Shown: one piece after another, positions 20,231 to 29,080 of the stretch | Layout: each line of letters opens with the position of its first letter | Position numbering within the stretch: the first letter of the stretch is position 1 | Assembly (NCBI RefSeq): GCF_000203915.1 | Contig: NC_008391.1 | Location: 2,542,001-2,606,000 of the forward strand | Direction of reading: 5' to 3' | DNA: 64,000 nt | Source: Burkholderia ambifaria AMMD | GTDB taxonomy: Bacteria > Pseudomonadota > Gammaproteobacteria > Burkholderiales > Burkholderiaceae | Notes under the pieces: model-generated | Told to the model about the DNA's origin: nothing | Database searches by the model: none | What the model saw: only the letters and a program-made list of their open reading frames with translations | Position numbers and translations under genes: made by a program

Positions 20231-21124
20231 TCACACCGACGCGGCGATCGTCTCGCGCAGCCATCGATGCGCGGGATCGCGATGCACGCGTTCGTGCCAC
20301 AGCATCGACATCTCATAGCCGGGGACTTCGACCGGCGCTTCCACGACGCGTAATGCGGGTATGTTGCGGACCAGCCGCTCGGGCAGCATCGCGACGAGAT
20401 CGGTGCTGGCGACGGCCGACATCACGAACAGGAAATGCGGAACCGACAGCACGACACGCCGCGCAGCGCCCGCTTTTGCGAGCACTTCGTCCGTCACGCC
20501 GAAGAAGCCGCCGCCGTCGGGCGACACGATCACGTGTTCCAGCGTGCTGAACTGCGCGAGCGTCGGGCGCCGTTTCAGCTTCGGATGACCGGCACGACCG
20601 ACGAGCACGTATCGCTCGACGAACAGCGGCAGGCGCCGCATCCCTTCCGGCGACCCTTCGCTCGTATGGAACGCCAGGTCGATGCCGTTGCGCTCCGCGT
20701 CCTGCTCGATGCGCGGCGGCGCGAGTTCGACGACGGCGAGTCGCGTAGCGGGGGCGGCCGAGCGCAGCGTGTTCAGCGCGGGCAGCACGATCGTCGATTC
20801 GCCGTAGTCGGTCGCGGCCACGCGCCACGTGTTCGTCGCGGTCGCCGGATCGAACGGCGTGGCCGTCAGCACTGCCCGTTCGAGTGCGTCGAGCGCGTCC
20901 CGCAACGGCTCGCGCAGCGTCTCGGCGCGAGCGGTCGGCCGCATCCCGCGCGGCCCCGGCAGCAGCAGCGGATCGCCGAACAGGTCGCGCAGTTTCTGCA
21001 ACTGCACGCTGACCGACGGCTGCGACATGTTCAGTTTTTCAGCCGCCCGCGTGACGTTGTGCTCGGCGAGCAGCACGTCGAGCGTGACTAGCAGGTTCAG
21101 GTCCAGTCGTCTGAGATTGTTCAA
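20231..21124 (-). CDS. LysR-family regulator, NodD-like subgroup
   Basis: The 297-residue product starts LRRLDLNLLVTLDVLLAEHN and continues with the HTH NVTRAAEKLNMSQPSVSVQL, typical of the NodD/SyrM-type LysR subgroup. Effector-domain segments follow. It is divergent from the quinone oxidoreductase-like gene across 86 bp, the usual layout for a LysR protein and its target. Confidence 0.9.
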   Translation of the reverse strand: MNNLRRLDLNLLVTLDVLLAEHNVTRAAEKLNMSQPSVSVQLQKLRDLFGDPLLLPGPRGMRPTARAETLREPLRDALDALERAVLTATPFDPATATNTWRVAATDYGESTIVLPALNTLRSAAPATRLAVVELAPPRIEQDAERNGIDLAFHTSEGSPEGMRRLPLFVERYVLVGRAGHPKLKRRPTLAQFSTLEHVIVSPDGGGFFGVTDEVLAKAGAARRVVLSVPHFLFVMSAVASTDLVAMLPERLVRNIPALRVVEAPVEVPGYEMSMLWHERVHRDPAHRWLRETIAASV

Positions 21125-21133
21125 GGCTATACC

Positions 21134-21157
21134 TGGAATATCGGGAATTCATTTCCA
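21134..21157. promoter_or_regulatory. possible LysR site between divergent genes
   Basis: TGGAA and TTCCA are inverted arms with 14 bp between them, centred in the 86-bp gap between the LysR gene and the oxidoreductase. The arms are short and chance occurrence is possible. Confidence 0.25.
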
Positions 21158-21210
21158 ATATACCGTTGGCGACGGCATCCTGCAGTCATTCAATCAACGG
21201 AGTAGTGAAC

Positions 21211-21996
21211 ATGAATGTGCTGATCGTCTATGCCCATCCCGAACCGCGTTCGCTGAACGGCGCGTTGCGGGACTTCGCGGTCGAGCATCTCGAAGCAGCG
21301 GGCCATGCCGTGCAGGTGACCGATCTGTACGCGATGAACTGGAAGGCCGCGTTCGACGCGCATGACGTGACCGACCGTGCGCCCGACGCGCGCTTCGATC
21401 CCGCGCTCGATTCGAAGCGTGCGTTCGAGACGGGCACGCAGCGCGACGACATCGCGCGCGAACAGGAGAAGCTGAAGTGGGCCGACGCGGTGATCCTGCA
21501 GTTTCCGCTGTGGTGGTTCTCGATGCCGGCGATCATGAAGGGCTGGGTCGAGCGTGTGTATGCGTATGGCTTCGCGTACGGCGTCGGCGAGCATTCCGAC
21601 CAGCACTGGGGCGACCGTTACGGCGAGGGCTCGCTGGCGGGCAAGCGTGCGATGGTGATCGTCACGACGGGCGGCTGGGAGTCGCACTACAGCGCGCGCG
21701 GCATCAACGGGCCGATCGACGACGTGCTGTTTCCGATCCAGCACGGGATTTTGTATTACCCGGGGTTCGACGTGCTGCCGCCGTTCGTGATCTACCGGAC
21801 GGGGCGGATGAACGACGTGCGCTTCGACGAAACGCGCGCGGCGCTCGGCAAGCGTCTCGACGAACTGTGGACCGCACGGCCGATTCCGTTCCGGCGGCAG
21901 AATGCCGGGGACTACGAGATTCCGGCGCTGACGCTGAGGGCCGGGATCGCGCCGGAGAAGGTGGGGTTTGCGGCGCACCTCGCGCACGAGCAGTGA
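21211..21996 (+). CDS. NAD(P)H:quinone oxidoreductase, flavodoxin-fold (NQO1/MdaB-like)
   Basis: The 261-residue product has the flavodoxin-like start MNVLIVYAHPEPRSLNGAL and the FPLWWFSMPAIMKGWVERVY segment, which forms the FMN/FAD and substrate pocket of NQO1/KefF-type enzymes. The TTGGWESHY segment follows. It likely performs two-electron reduction of quinones, protecting from redox cycling. ATG 21211 with GGAG upstream is preferred over an in-frame start at 21166. It is probably controlled by the divergent LysR. Confidence 0.88.
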   Translation: MNVLIVYAHPEPRSLNGALRDFAVEHLEAAGHAVQVTDLYAMNWKAAFDAHDVTDRAPDARFDPALDSKRAFETGTQRDDIAREQEKLKWADAVILQFPLWWFSMPAIMKGWVERVYAYGFAYGVGEHSDQHWGDRYGEGSLAGKRAMVIVTTGGWESHYSARGINGPIDDVLFPIQHGILYYPGFDVLPPFVIYRTGRMNDVRFDETRAALGKRLDELWTARPIPFRRQNAGDYEIPALTLRAGIAPEKVGFAAHLAHEQ

Positions 21997-22057
21997 GGGG
22001 GGCGATCAGCCTCCCGCCCATGCCGCCGGCCCCCCGGCGGCATGGCCCACCCACAAC

Positions 22058-22348
22058 TCACCGATCGTCGTCCCGAACGGACGAAGGATGCCGGCACAGC
22101 GCCCGCACTTCCATCTCCATATACGGAAACAACGGCAGCTGACTCAGCACGTCATGCAGCTGCTGCACGCTCTCGACATCGAAAATGCTGACGTTCGCAT
22201 ACTGCCCCGCGATCCGCCACAGATGCCGCCAGACTCCTTCGTTCATCAACCGCTGGCACATCGCCTTCTCTTCGGCCTTCAGCGTGGCCGCCTTGACCGG
22301 ATCCATGTCCGCCGGCAGACGGACGGTCATTTCCACATGAAACAGCAT
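22058..22348 (-). CDS. catC: muconolactone delta-isomerase
   Basis: The 96-residue product matches CatC over its whole length: MLFHVEMTVRLPADMDP at the start, EEKAMCQRLMNEGVWRHLWR in the middle and LPLFPYMEMEVRALCRHPS at the end. The enzyme converts muconolactone to 3-oxoadipate enol-lactone as a decamer in the cytosol. It is the third gene of catB-catA-catC, 43 bp after catA. Confidence 0.97.
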   Translation of the reverse strand: MLFHVEMTVRLPADMDPVKAATLKAEEKAMCQRLMNEGVWRHLWRIAGQYANVSIFDVESVQQLHDVLSQLPLFPYMEMEVRALCRHPSSVRDDDR

Positions 22349-22391
22349 TCTGTACTCCTTGCGTTATCGATGCGTCGAACCGGACGGCCGC

Positions 22392-23294
22392 TCAGGCTTG
22401 CGCCCGCGCCCGCTCGACTTCGCTCGCCGGCACGTCCTGCTTGTCCTTGAGCAGCGAAAAATCGAAGTCGATCAGCGCGAACTGCCCGTCGACGCCATAC
22501 GGCTTGCCTTCCGCGCCCTCGGCCTGATTGATCTTCGGGATCAGCCCTTCGCGGGTCGCGAACGCGAAGTCGTCCCAGATGTGCGGATCGCCTTCGATGT
22601 TGATCTGCGTCGTCAGCTTACGATATCCGTCCGCGGAAACGAAGAAGTGGATGTGCGCCGGACGATGGCCGTGGCGGCCGAGCTGGTCGAGCAGCTGCTC
22701 GGTCTTGCTGCCCGGCGGGACGCTGTAGCCGACCGGCAGCACGCTGCGGAAGCTGTAGCGGCCATCGGCATCGGTGCGGATCGAGCGCCGCAGATTGAAC
22801 GCGGGCTGCGATTGATCGAAGTACGAGTAGTTGCCGAGATGGTTCGCGTGCCACACCTCGACGAGCGCGTTCGCGATCGGCGCGCCGTCCTGACCGAGCA
22901 CCCGGCCGCGCATGATCAGCGTCTGGCCCGGATCGGTGCCGTCGTCGAGGCGCGCATGGCCGACCGATTCCGGTGCGCCCGCGACATACAGCGGCCCCTC
23001 GATTGTGCGCGGCGTGCCGCCCTGGAAGCCGGCCTTCTCCTCGGCCTCGTCCATCCGCACGTCGAGGAAGCGCTCGAGGCCGAGGCCCGCGGCGATCAGC
23101 CCGAATTCACGGCCGGCTTCGTTCAGGTAGTTGAGCGCGGTCCAGAATTCGCTCGGCTGCACGTCGAAGTCCTCGATCGTGTAGCAGATGTCCTTCACGA
23201 TCCGGTTGACGATCGCGCGCACGCGCGGGTTGCCGGGCTTTTCCGCGGCGTCGTCGAAGGTCTTCAGCAGGGCGTCGATGGCTTGCTTGTTCAT
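22392..23294 (-). CDS. catA: catechol 1,2-dioxygenase
   Basis: This intradiol dioxygenase opens catechol to cis,cis-muconate with non-haem Fe(III). The 300-residue length is normal. The N-terminal helical dimerisation/lipid-binding domain covers about residues 1-100. The catalytic barrel contains the candidate iron ligands: a Tyr in GNYSYFD (residues 155-160), Tyr190 in PVGYSVPP, and His214 and His216 in RPAHIHFF. It lies 36 bp after catB, receives catechol from the anthranilate dioxygenase encoded 3.6 kb away, and is presumably induced through CatR by muconate. Confidence 0.97.
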   Translation of the reverse strand: MNKQAIDALLKTFDDAAEKPGNPRVRAIVNRIVKDICYTIEDFDVQPSEFWTALNYLNEAGREFGLIAAGLGLERFLDVRMDEAEEKAGFQGGTPRTIEGPLYVAGAPESVGHARLDDGTDPGQTLIMRGRVLGQDGAPIANALVEVWHANHLGNYSYFDQSQPAFNLRRSIRTDADGRYSFRSVLPVGYSVPPGSKTEQLLDQLGRHGHRPAHIHFFVSADGYRKLTTQINIEGDPHIWDDFAFATREGLIPKINQAEGAEGKPYGVDGQFALIDFDFSLLKDKQDVPASEVERARAQA

Positions 23295-23330
23295 CTGTGT
23301 CTCCGGTTTCGGTAGTCGTGTCGTGGGGGA

Positions 23331-24464
23331 TCAGCGGGCGTCGCGTCGCATCCGTTCGATGCGAGCCCAGTCGAAGGTGATGCCGAGGCCGGGCGTCGCC
23401 GGCAGGTGCAGCTTGAAATCCTGGTAGCGCAGCGGCTCGACGAGAATCTCCTCGGTGAGCAGCAGCGGGCCAAATAGCTCGGTGCCCCATTTCAGCGAGC
23501 CGAACGTGCTGAACAGCTGCGCGGACGCCATCGTGCCGGCCGCGCCCTCGAGCATCGTGCCGCCGTACAGGTCGATGCCAGCCGCCGACGCGATCGATGC
23601 GACGCTCGCCGCGCCGAGTAGCCCGCCCGATTGCGCGATCTTCACCGCGAACACGTCGGCCGCGCGGTCCTGCGCGAGCGCGAACGCATCGACGGGGCCG
23701 TGCAGCGCTTCGTCGGCCATGATCGGAATCCGCGCGAGCTGCGTGAGGCGTTTCAGCCCCGCGCGATTGGTCGCCGCGATGGGCTGTTCGACGAGGCTCA
23801 CGCCGGCGTCCGCGAGGCGTGCGCCCGCCCGGATCGCATCGGTTTCGCTCCATGCCTGGTTCACGTCGACGCGGACGTCGCCGCGCTCGCCGAGTGCGCG
23901 CTTGATCGCGATCACGTGCGCAACGTCGTCGTCGACCGCGTTCGAGCCGATCTTCAGCTTGAATGCGCGATGGCGGCGCGCGTCGAGCATCGCCTCGGCT
24001 TCCGCGATGTCGCGCTGCGTATCGCCGCTCGCGAGCGTCCATGCGACGTCGACCGCATCCGTCGTGCGGCCGCCGAACAGTTCCGACAGCGGCACGCCGA
24101 CGCGGCGCGCCTGCGCGTCGAACAGCGCGGTTTCGATCGCGCACTTCGCGAACCGGTTGCCCTGGAACAGCTTGCGCGCACGCGCCATCGCGGCGCCGGG
24201 ACGCGTTGCGTCCATGCCTTGCAGCAGCGGCGCGAAGTAGGTGTCGATGTTGACCTTGATGCTCTCGGGGCTCTCCTCGCCATATGCGAGACCGCCGATC
24301 GTCGTCGCCTCGCCGACGCCTTCGATACCGTCCGTGCATCGAACGCGGACCAGCACGAGGGTCTGGCAATTCATCGTGGCGACCGACAGTTTGTGGGGCC
24401 TGATCGTTGGCACGTCAACGAGCAGCGTGTCGATGCGCTCGATGGTGGCGGCAGTTGCTATCAT
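23331..24464 (-). CDS. catB: muconate cycloisomerase
   Basis: This enolase-superfamily enzyme turns cis,cis-muconate into (+)-muconolactone. With the ATG at 24464 (AGGAGG site) the product has 377 residues. Catalytic Lys169 and Lys171 lie in FKLKIG, the metal ligands are Asp200, Glu226 and Asp251 (VDVNQ, VEQPI, MADEAL), and Lys275 is in FAVKIAQSGG. All key residues are present. It is the first gene of the cat operon, with a 91-bp divergent region to catR. Confidence 0.97.
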   Translation of the reverse strand: MIATAATIERIDTLLVDVPTIRPHKLSVATMNCQTLVLVRVRCTDGIEGVGEATTIGGLAYGEESPESIKVNIDTYFAPLLQGMDATRPGAAMARARKLFQGNRFAKCAIETALFDAQARRVGVPLSELFGGRTTDAVDVAWTLASGDTQRDIAEAEAMLDARRHRAFKLKIGSNAVDDDVAHVIAIKRALGERGDVRVDVNQAWSETDAIRAGARLADAGVSLVEQPIAATNRAGLKRLTQLARIPIMADEALHGPVDAFALAQDRAADVFAVKIAQSGGLLGAASVASIASAAGIDLYGGTMLEGAAGTMASAQLFSTFGSLKWGTELFGPLLLTEEILVEPLRYQDFKLHLPATPGLGITFDWARIERMRRDAR

Positions 24465-24537
24465 GCGATTCCTCCTGTTGGTGCACATGGTAGGAATTCC
24501 CGCCCGGCGTCGTCCAACACTCTTTCCGACTACTTCC

Positions 24538-24552
24538 ATACCTTTGAGGCAT
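24538..24552. promoter_or_regulatory. CatR/BenM-type binding site candidate
   Basis: ATAC-N7-GCAT differs by one base from the ATAC-N7-GTAT box described for CatM/BenM regulators, and contains the T-N11-A LysR pattern. It overlaps the catR start region in the 91-bp catB-catR gap, as expected for combined autorepression and catB activation. Confidence 0.4.
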
Positions 24553-24555
24553 GAA

Positions 24556-25446
24556 ATGGAATTGCGTCAGCTCCGGTACTTCATCGCGGTCGCGGAGGAA
24601 ATGAACATCACGCGGGCGGCGGAGCGGCTGCACATGACGCAGCCGCCGCTGAGCCGCCAGCTTCAGGCGGTCGAGGACGAGCTCGGGTTGCCGCTGTTCG
24701 AGCGCGGGGCGCGGCCGCTGAAACTGACCGACGCGGGACGCGTGTTCTACGCGCAGGCGAAGCGCGTCGTCGAGCAGGCCGACGAGCTCGGGCCGCTGAC
24801 GCGGCGGCTCGCGCAGTTGTCGGAGCGGATCGTGATCGGCTTCGTGCCGTCGACGCTCTATGGCGCGCTGCCGGACGTGATCCGCGCGTTTCGCGAGGCG
24901 CAGCCGAACGTCGAGCTGTCGCTGATCGAAATGTTCACGCTCGAACAGCTCGGCGCGCTGAAGGGCGGGCGGATCGACGTCGGGTTCGGCCGCCTGCGCT
25001 TCGACGACGACCAGCTCGTGCGCGAGGCGCTGATCGAGGAAAAGCTGATCGCGGCGCTGCCGGTCGGGCATCCGCTCGCGGATCCGGAACGGCCGCTGAC
25101 GCTGGCGGACATCGCGAACGAGACGCTGATCGTCTATCCGAGCACGCCGCGGCCAAGCTTCGCGGATCAGCAACTGTCCGCGCTGCGCGACGGCGCGCTG
25201 GTGCCGGCGGCCGTTCACGAGGTGCGCGAGCTGCAGACGGCGCTCGGGCTCGTCGCCGCGCAGGTGGGTGTGTCGCTGGTGCCGGAAAGCGTGGAGGGCG
25301 TGCGCGTGAGGGGCGTCGTCTACCGGCGGCTGCCGGAACCGACGGCGACGTCGCCGATCATCATGAGCCGCCGGCTGCACGGCGAAAGTGCGGCGACGAG
25401 CGCGTTCTGTGCGATCGCTCGGGAGATGATCGTGCCGGTGGGGTAA
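24556..25446 (+). CDS. catR: LysR-family activator of the catechol genes
   Basis: The 296-residue product starts MELRQLRYFIAVAEEMNITR, the conserved start of the CatR/CatM/BenM/ClcR group. The HTH continues to MTQPPLSRQLQ. The effector domain shows GFVPSTLYGALPDVIR and GRLRFDDDQLVREAL; members of this group bind cis,cis-muconate. ATG 24556 is chosen over upstream in-frame ATGs that run into catB. It is divergent from catB, the classic arrangement. Confidence 0.93.
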   Translation: MELRQLRYFIAVAEEMNITRAAERLHMTQPPLSRQLQAVEDELGLPLFERGARPLKLTDAGRVFYAQAKRVVEQADELGPLTRRLAQLSERIVIGFVPSTLYGALPDVIRAFREAQPNVELSLIEMFTLEQLGALKGGRIDVGFGRLRFDDDQLVREALIEEKLIAALPVGHPLADPERPLTLADIANETLIVYPSTPRPSFADQQLSALRDGALVPAAVHEVRELQTALGLVAAQVGVSLVPESVEGVRVRGVVYRRLPEPTATSPIIMSRRLHGESAATSAFCAIAREMIVPVG

Positions 25447-25595
25447 GGGCGGTGCCGCTCGCACGTTGACTGCAACTAACGGTCGGTTTTGGCGCGCCCG
25501 GTCGAAGGCAGAGACGGCGTCGCGATGCGATGTGGTTCGCCGGTGACGCAGGCGGGCAGCGCGCCTGCAAGCCGGCCCAGCGCGAAAGCCCAGCC

Positions 25596-25620
25596 CCAGC
25601 CCAGCCCAGCCCAGCCCAGC
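25596..25620. repeat. CCAGC pentanucleotide repeat (5 copies)
   Basis: Five perfect CCAGC units lie immediately before the 13-bp repeat block in the gap between the convergent catR and andR genes. The unit resembles the core of the neighbouring 13-mer, so both may have arisen by slippage. Confidence 0.8.
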
Positions 25621-25621
25621 C

Positions 25622-25724
25622 GACCCAGCAAGCGGACCTAGCAAGCGGACCCAGCAAGCCGACCCAGCAGGCCGACCCACCAAGCCGACTCGGCCAGCCG
25701 GCCCAATAAGCGAGCCAGCAAGCC
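25622..25724. repeat. 13-bp imperfect tandem repeat, about 8 copies
   Basis: The unit is close to GACCCAGCAAGCC. Copies begin at 25622, 25635, 25648, 25661, 25674, 25687, 25700 and 25713. The first five are nearly identical; the last ones drift and the final one is a base short. The block fills much of the 346-bp space between catR and andR. No gene, hairpin with T-run or promoter is apparent in the rest of that space. Confidence 0.85.
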
Positions 25725-25792
25725 GACCCCAACGACCTGACGGCAACAACCCGACCGACTCGGCAGCCGACAAAGCGGTGCACCTGCACCCC

Positions 25793-26758
25793 CTACCGCT
25801 TGCCGTCGAGCGTCTCCGACGGCGATTCGCCGAACTTCTCCCGATACGCGAGCGCAAACCGCCCGAGGTGCGTGAACCCGCAATCGAGCGCGATATCGGC
25901 GATCCGTCGCTCGGACATCGACCCGCGCAGCAACTCCCGCGCATGGTCGAGCCGCGTCGCGCGCAGGTACTGCATCGGGCTCATCCCGCGGAACTGCAGG
26001 AAGGCGTCGCGCAGCGTCCGTTCCGGCACGTTGGCGGCCTGGACGATATCCGCGAGCTGCAGCGGCTGCGCGTAGTGCGCGTTCACGAACTCCTGCGCGC
26101 GCCGCACGAAGCCCGGCGCCGGGTCGCGGTGCGACGCCCGCAGCACGGACGGCGGGTGGCCTTCGATCAGCAGGTCGATCAGCAGGTGCTCGAGCTGCGA
26201 CGCCACGCGCGGATTGGCGTTCGCGCGTTCGAGCAGTTCGGGCGAGCGGGCGACGAGCATCAGCTGCTGGCGCCACGCGGCGAGCGCGGCGTCGCTGATG
26301 TGCAGCACGGGGTCGAGCGTCGCGCGCGGGTCGCCGGTGAGCGAGCCGACGGTCGCCGCGTCGATGCGCAGCACGAACTGCTCGCAGTCGGCGGACAGCA
26401 CCGCATCGAAGCGCTCGCCGGGCGCGCACAGCACGCCGGTCTGCCCGTCGACGCCGAGCTGGCGTCCCATCGCGTGGACTTCCGCCTGCCCGGACAGGCA
26501 GAACATCAGCAGGTAATAGCCGTCGACCGCGTCGACCTGCACGCGCATCGCGTCGCCGAATGCGATGGTGCCGATCCCGAGCCCGCCGAGCCGCACGAAA
26601 TCCATGTGCGACGCGCCTTGCACGCGGCCGCTCGGCAGCAGCGCGTGCGGCTGCATCACGCGCGAGATCCGCTCGCGCGTCTCGTCGAGATCGCGGGATT
26701 CGAACAGCCGGTGCGCGCGCAGCGCATACGGCTCGAACGACGTTGGGGACATGGGCAT
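25793..26758 (-). CDS. andR: AraC-family regulator of the anthranilate dioxygenase operon
   Basis: With ATG 26758 the product has 321 residues; ATG 26752 is an equal alternative. An N-terminal AraC-binding-like-2 cupin region covers about residues 40-190. Double HTH follows ([21 protein letters not shown] and the [21 protein letters not shown] segment) with the family ending FGESPSETL. It is divergent from andAc across about 200 bp. The same organisation is described for andR and andAcAdAbAa in Burkholderia cepacia DBO1, where the AraC protein activates in response to anthranilate. Confidence 0.9.
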   Translation of the reverse strand: MPMSPTSFEPYALRAHRLFESRDLDETRERISRVMQPHALLPSGRVQGASHMDFVRLGGLGIGTIAFGDAMRVQVDAVDGYYLLMFCLSGQAEVHAMGRQLGVDGQTGVLCAPGERFDAVLSADCEQFVLRIDAATVGSLTGDPRATLDPVLHISDAALAAWRQQLMLVARSPELLERANANPRVASQLEHLLIDLLIEGHPPSVLRASHRDPAPGFVRRAQEFVNAHYAQPLQLADIVQAANVPERTLRDAFLQFRGMSPMQYLRATRLDHARELLRGSMSERRIADIALDCGFTHLGRFALAYREKFGESPSETLDGKR

Positions 26759-26850
26759 CGGCCTTGGTGTGGACGCGCGCTTCGATCCGACGAATGGGTC
26801 GCGATCGTGCGCGGGTCGCGTGTGTCGCCATGCTAGCGCAGAAATCCGCC

Positions 26851-26885
26851 GAAAGTGGATATTGCGCCGCCGCAATCGCACTTTC
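26851..26885. promoter_or_regulatory. nested inverted repeat in the andR-andAc gap
   Basis: Outer arms GAAAGTG (26851-26857) and CACTTTC (26879-26885) are perfect, as are inner arms ATTGCG (26861-26866) and CGCAAT (26871-26876). The repeat ends 76 bp before the andAc start. It is a candidate AndR binding site or a structured part of the leader. A -35/-10 pair could not be set with confidence. Confidence 0.45.
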
Positions 26886-26961
26886 CGGATAGACGGCGAA
26901 TATTAGCTTTTCAAAAATGGGCGCCATGCAATCAACGAAACGGAACCACAAGGAGTCCGAC

Positions 26962-28251
26962 ATGGAGCAGACAGAATCGCCCGTCGTATTCGCCGCGCGT
27001 GACGACGCGTCCGATGTGCGTTTTCCGCACGACGACGGCTCGCGCGTGCCCTATAAGGTGTTCAGCTCACGCGCGGTCTACGATCGCGAGCAGGAACGCA
27101 TCTTCCGCGGGCCCACTTGGAACTTCGTCGCGCTGGAAGCGGAAATCCCGAAGGCCGGCGACTTCAAGAGCACGTTCGTCGGCGATACGCCGGTCGTCGT
27201 CACGCGCACCGAGGACGGCACGCTGTCCGCGTGGGTGAACCGCTGCGCGCACCGCGGCGCGCAGGTCTGCCGCAAGTCGCGCGGCAACGCGAGCTCGCAC
27301 ACGTGCGTGTACCACCAGTGGAGCTTCGACAACCAGGGCAACCTGCTCGGCGTGCCGTTCCGGCGCGGCCAGAAGGGGATGACCGGGATGCCGGCCGACT
27401 TCGACCCGAAGCAGCACGGGCTGCGCAAGCTGCGCGTCGACAGCTATCGCGGGCTCGTGTTCGCCACCTTCAGCGATGAAGTGATGCCGCTGCCGGATTA
27501 TCTCGGCGAGCAGATGCGGCCGTGGATCGACCGAATCTTCCACAAGCCGATCGAGTATCTCGGCTGCACGAGACAGTATTCGAAGTCGAACTGGAAGCTG
27601 TACATGGAGAACGTGAAGGACCCGTATCACGCGAGCATGCTGCATCTGTTCCATACGACCTTCAACATCTTCCGTGTCGGGATGAAGGCTCGCTCGATTC
27701 CGGATGCGAATCACGGGCTGCACAGCATCATCACGGTGACGAAGACGGGCGACGACACGTCGGCCGCGTACAAGCAGCAGAACATCCGCTCGTTCGACGA
27801 GGGCTTCCATCTGGAAGACGAGTCGATCCTCGATCTCGTGTCCGAATACGACGAGGACTGCACGAACCATATCCAGCCGATCTTCCCGCAGCTCGTGATC
27901 CAGCAGATCCACAACACGCTGGTCGCGCGCCAGATCCTGCCGAAGGGGCCGGACAACTTCGAGCTGATCTTTCACTTCTTCGGCTACGCGGACGACACGC
28001 CCGAGCTGCGCGCGCTGCGCATCAAGCAGGCGAACCTGGTCGGGCCGGCCGGCTACATCTCGATGGAGGACACCGAGGCGACCGAGCTCGTGCAGCGCGG
28101 CACGGTGCGCGACGCCGATGCGACGTCGGTGATCGAGATGTCGCGCGGCAATCCGGACCAGCAGGACACGGTGATCACCGAAAGCCTGATCCGCAAGTTC
28201 TGGGTCGGCTACCAGAAGCTGATGGGCTATCGAAGCGGGAGCGCGGAATGA
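26962..28251 (+). CDS. andAc: anthranilate 1,2-dioxygenase, large oxygenase subunit
   Basis: The 429-residue alpha subunit of a ring-hydroxylating dioxygenase deaminates and hydroxylates anthranilate to catechol. The Rieske ligands are Cys95, His97, Cys115 and His118. The mononuclear-iron region is ENVKDPYHASMLHLFH, with His223 and His228 and the bridging Asp220. ATG 26962 has a clear AAGGAG site. The stop codon overlaps the andAd start. The sequence is of the three-component AndAc type rather than the two-component AntABC type, in keeping with the separate ferredoxin gene downstream. Confidence 0.95.
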   Translation: MEQTESPVVFAARDDASDVRFPHDDGSRVPYKVFSSRAVYDREQERIFRGPTWNFVALEAEIPKAGDFKSTFVGDTPVVVTRTEDGTLSAWVNRCAHRGAQVCRKSRGNASSHTCVYHQWSFDNQGNLLGVPFRRGQKGMTGMPADFDPKQHGLRKLRVDSYRGLVFATFSDEVMPLPDYLGEQMRPWIDRIFHKPIEYLGCTRQYSKSNWKLYMENVKDPYHASMLHLFHTTFNIFRVGMKARSIPDANHGLHSIITVTKTGDDTSAAYKQQNIRSFDEGFHLEDESILDLVSEYDEDCTNHIQPIFPQLVIQQIHNTLVARQILPKGPDNFELIFHFFGYADDTPELRALRIKQANLVGPAGYISMEDTEATELVQRGTVRDADATSVIEMSRGNPDQQDTVITESLIRKFWVGYQKLMGYRSGSAE

Positions 28252-28736
28252 TGGAAAACCTGACGGAAGACATGAAGACGTGGTTCGAGATTTACATGCT
28301 CCAGAACCGCTACATCGGCCACCTCGACAACGACCGGCTCGAACACTGGCCGGAAATGTTCACCGAGGATTGCACGTACGAGATCGTGCCGAAGGAGAAC
28401 GCGGATCTCGGGCTGCCGGTCGGGATCGTCCATTGCACGAACCAGCGGATGCTGCGCGATCGCGTGGTGTCGCTGCGGCACGCGAACATCTATGAAGAGC
28501 ACACGTACCGGCACATGACATCGGGTCTCACGATCGTCGCGCAGCGCGACGGCGAGATCGACACCGAGAGCAACTACGTGGTCGTGCAGACGCGCAGCAA
28601 CGGCGAATCGAACGTGTACCAGGCCGGCAAGTACTACGACACGGTCGTGCGCACGCCCGACGGGCTGCGCTACAAGACCAAGCGCGTGATCTACGACACG
28701 TCGCGCGTGCAGACGCTACTCGCGACGCCGATCTGA
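28248..28736 (+). CDS. andAd: anthranilate 1,2-dioxygenase, small oxygenase subunit
   Basis: The 162-residue beta subunit belongs to the cystatin-like ring-hydroxylating beta family. It has the typical YIGHLDNDRLEHWPEMFTED segment and a C-terminal YKTKRVIYDTSRVQTLLATP. It has no cofactor and stabilises the alpha3-beta3 oxygenase. ATG ATG at 28248/28251 overlaps the andAc stop, so translation is coupled. Confidence 0.95.
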   Translation: MMENLTEDMKTWFEIYMLQNRYIGHLDNDRLEHWPEMFTEDCTYEIVPKENADLGLPVGIVHCTNQRMLRDRVVSLRHANIYEEHTYRHMTSGLTIVAQRDGEIDTESNYVVVQTRSNGESNVYQAGKYYDTVVRTPDGLRYKTKRVIYDTSRVQTLLATPI

Positions 28737-28753
28737 CAGCCAAGGAAACCGAC

Positions 28754-29080
28754 ATGACCGAAGCTACGCTCGCCGAATGGCATCCGCTGGGCGCATTCGA
28801 CGAATTCTCCGAAGACGAACCGGCGGCGCGCGTCGCCGGCCAGAAGCCGATCGCGGTGTTCCGGATCGGCGACGAACTGTTCGCGATGCACGACCTCTGT
28901 TCCCATGGTCACGCGCGCCTGTCCGAAGGCTATGTGGAGGACGGCTGCGTCGAGTGTCCGCTGCATCAGGGGCTCATCGACATTCGCACGGGTGCGCCGA
29001 AATGCGCGCCGATCACCGAGCCGGTGCGGACCTATCCGATCCGGATCGTCGACGGGCAGGTGGAAGTCAATGTCGACTGA
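28754..29080 (+). CDS. andAb: Rieske ferredoxin of anthranilate dioxygenase
   Basis: The 108-residue protein carries one Rieske [2Fe-2S] cluster: Cys49 and His51 in CSHGHARL, and Cys68 and His71 in CPLHQG. It passes electrons from the AndAa reductase to the AndAc oxygenase. An AAGGAAA site precedes the ATG. It begins 17 bp after andAd and overlaps andAa by 11 bp. Confidence 0.95.
   Translation: MTEATLAEWHPLGAFDEFSEDEPAARVAGQKPIAVFRIGDELFAMHDLCSHGHARLSEGYVEDGCVECPLHQGLIDIRTGAPKCAPITEPVRTYPIRIVDGQVEVNVD

Noticed and set aside
25622..25724. Possible CRISPR array
   Set aside because: The repeats are 13 bp with no spacers between them and no cas gene nearby.
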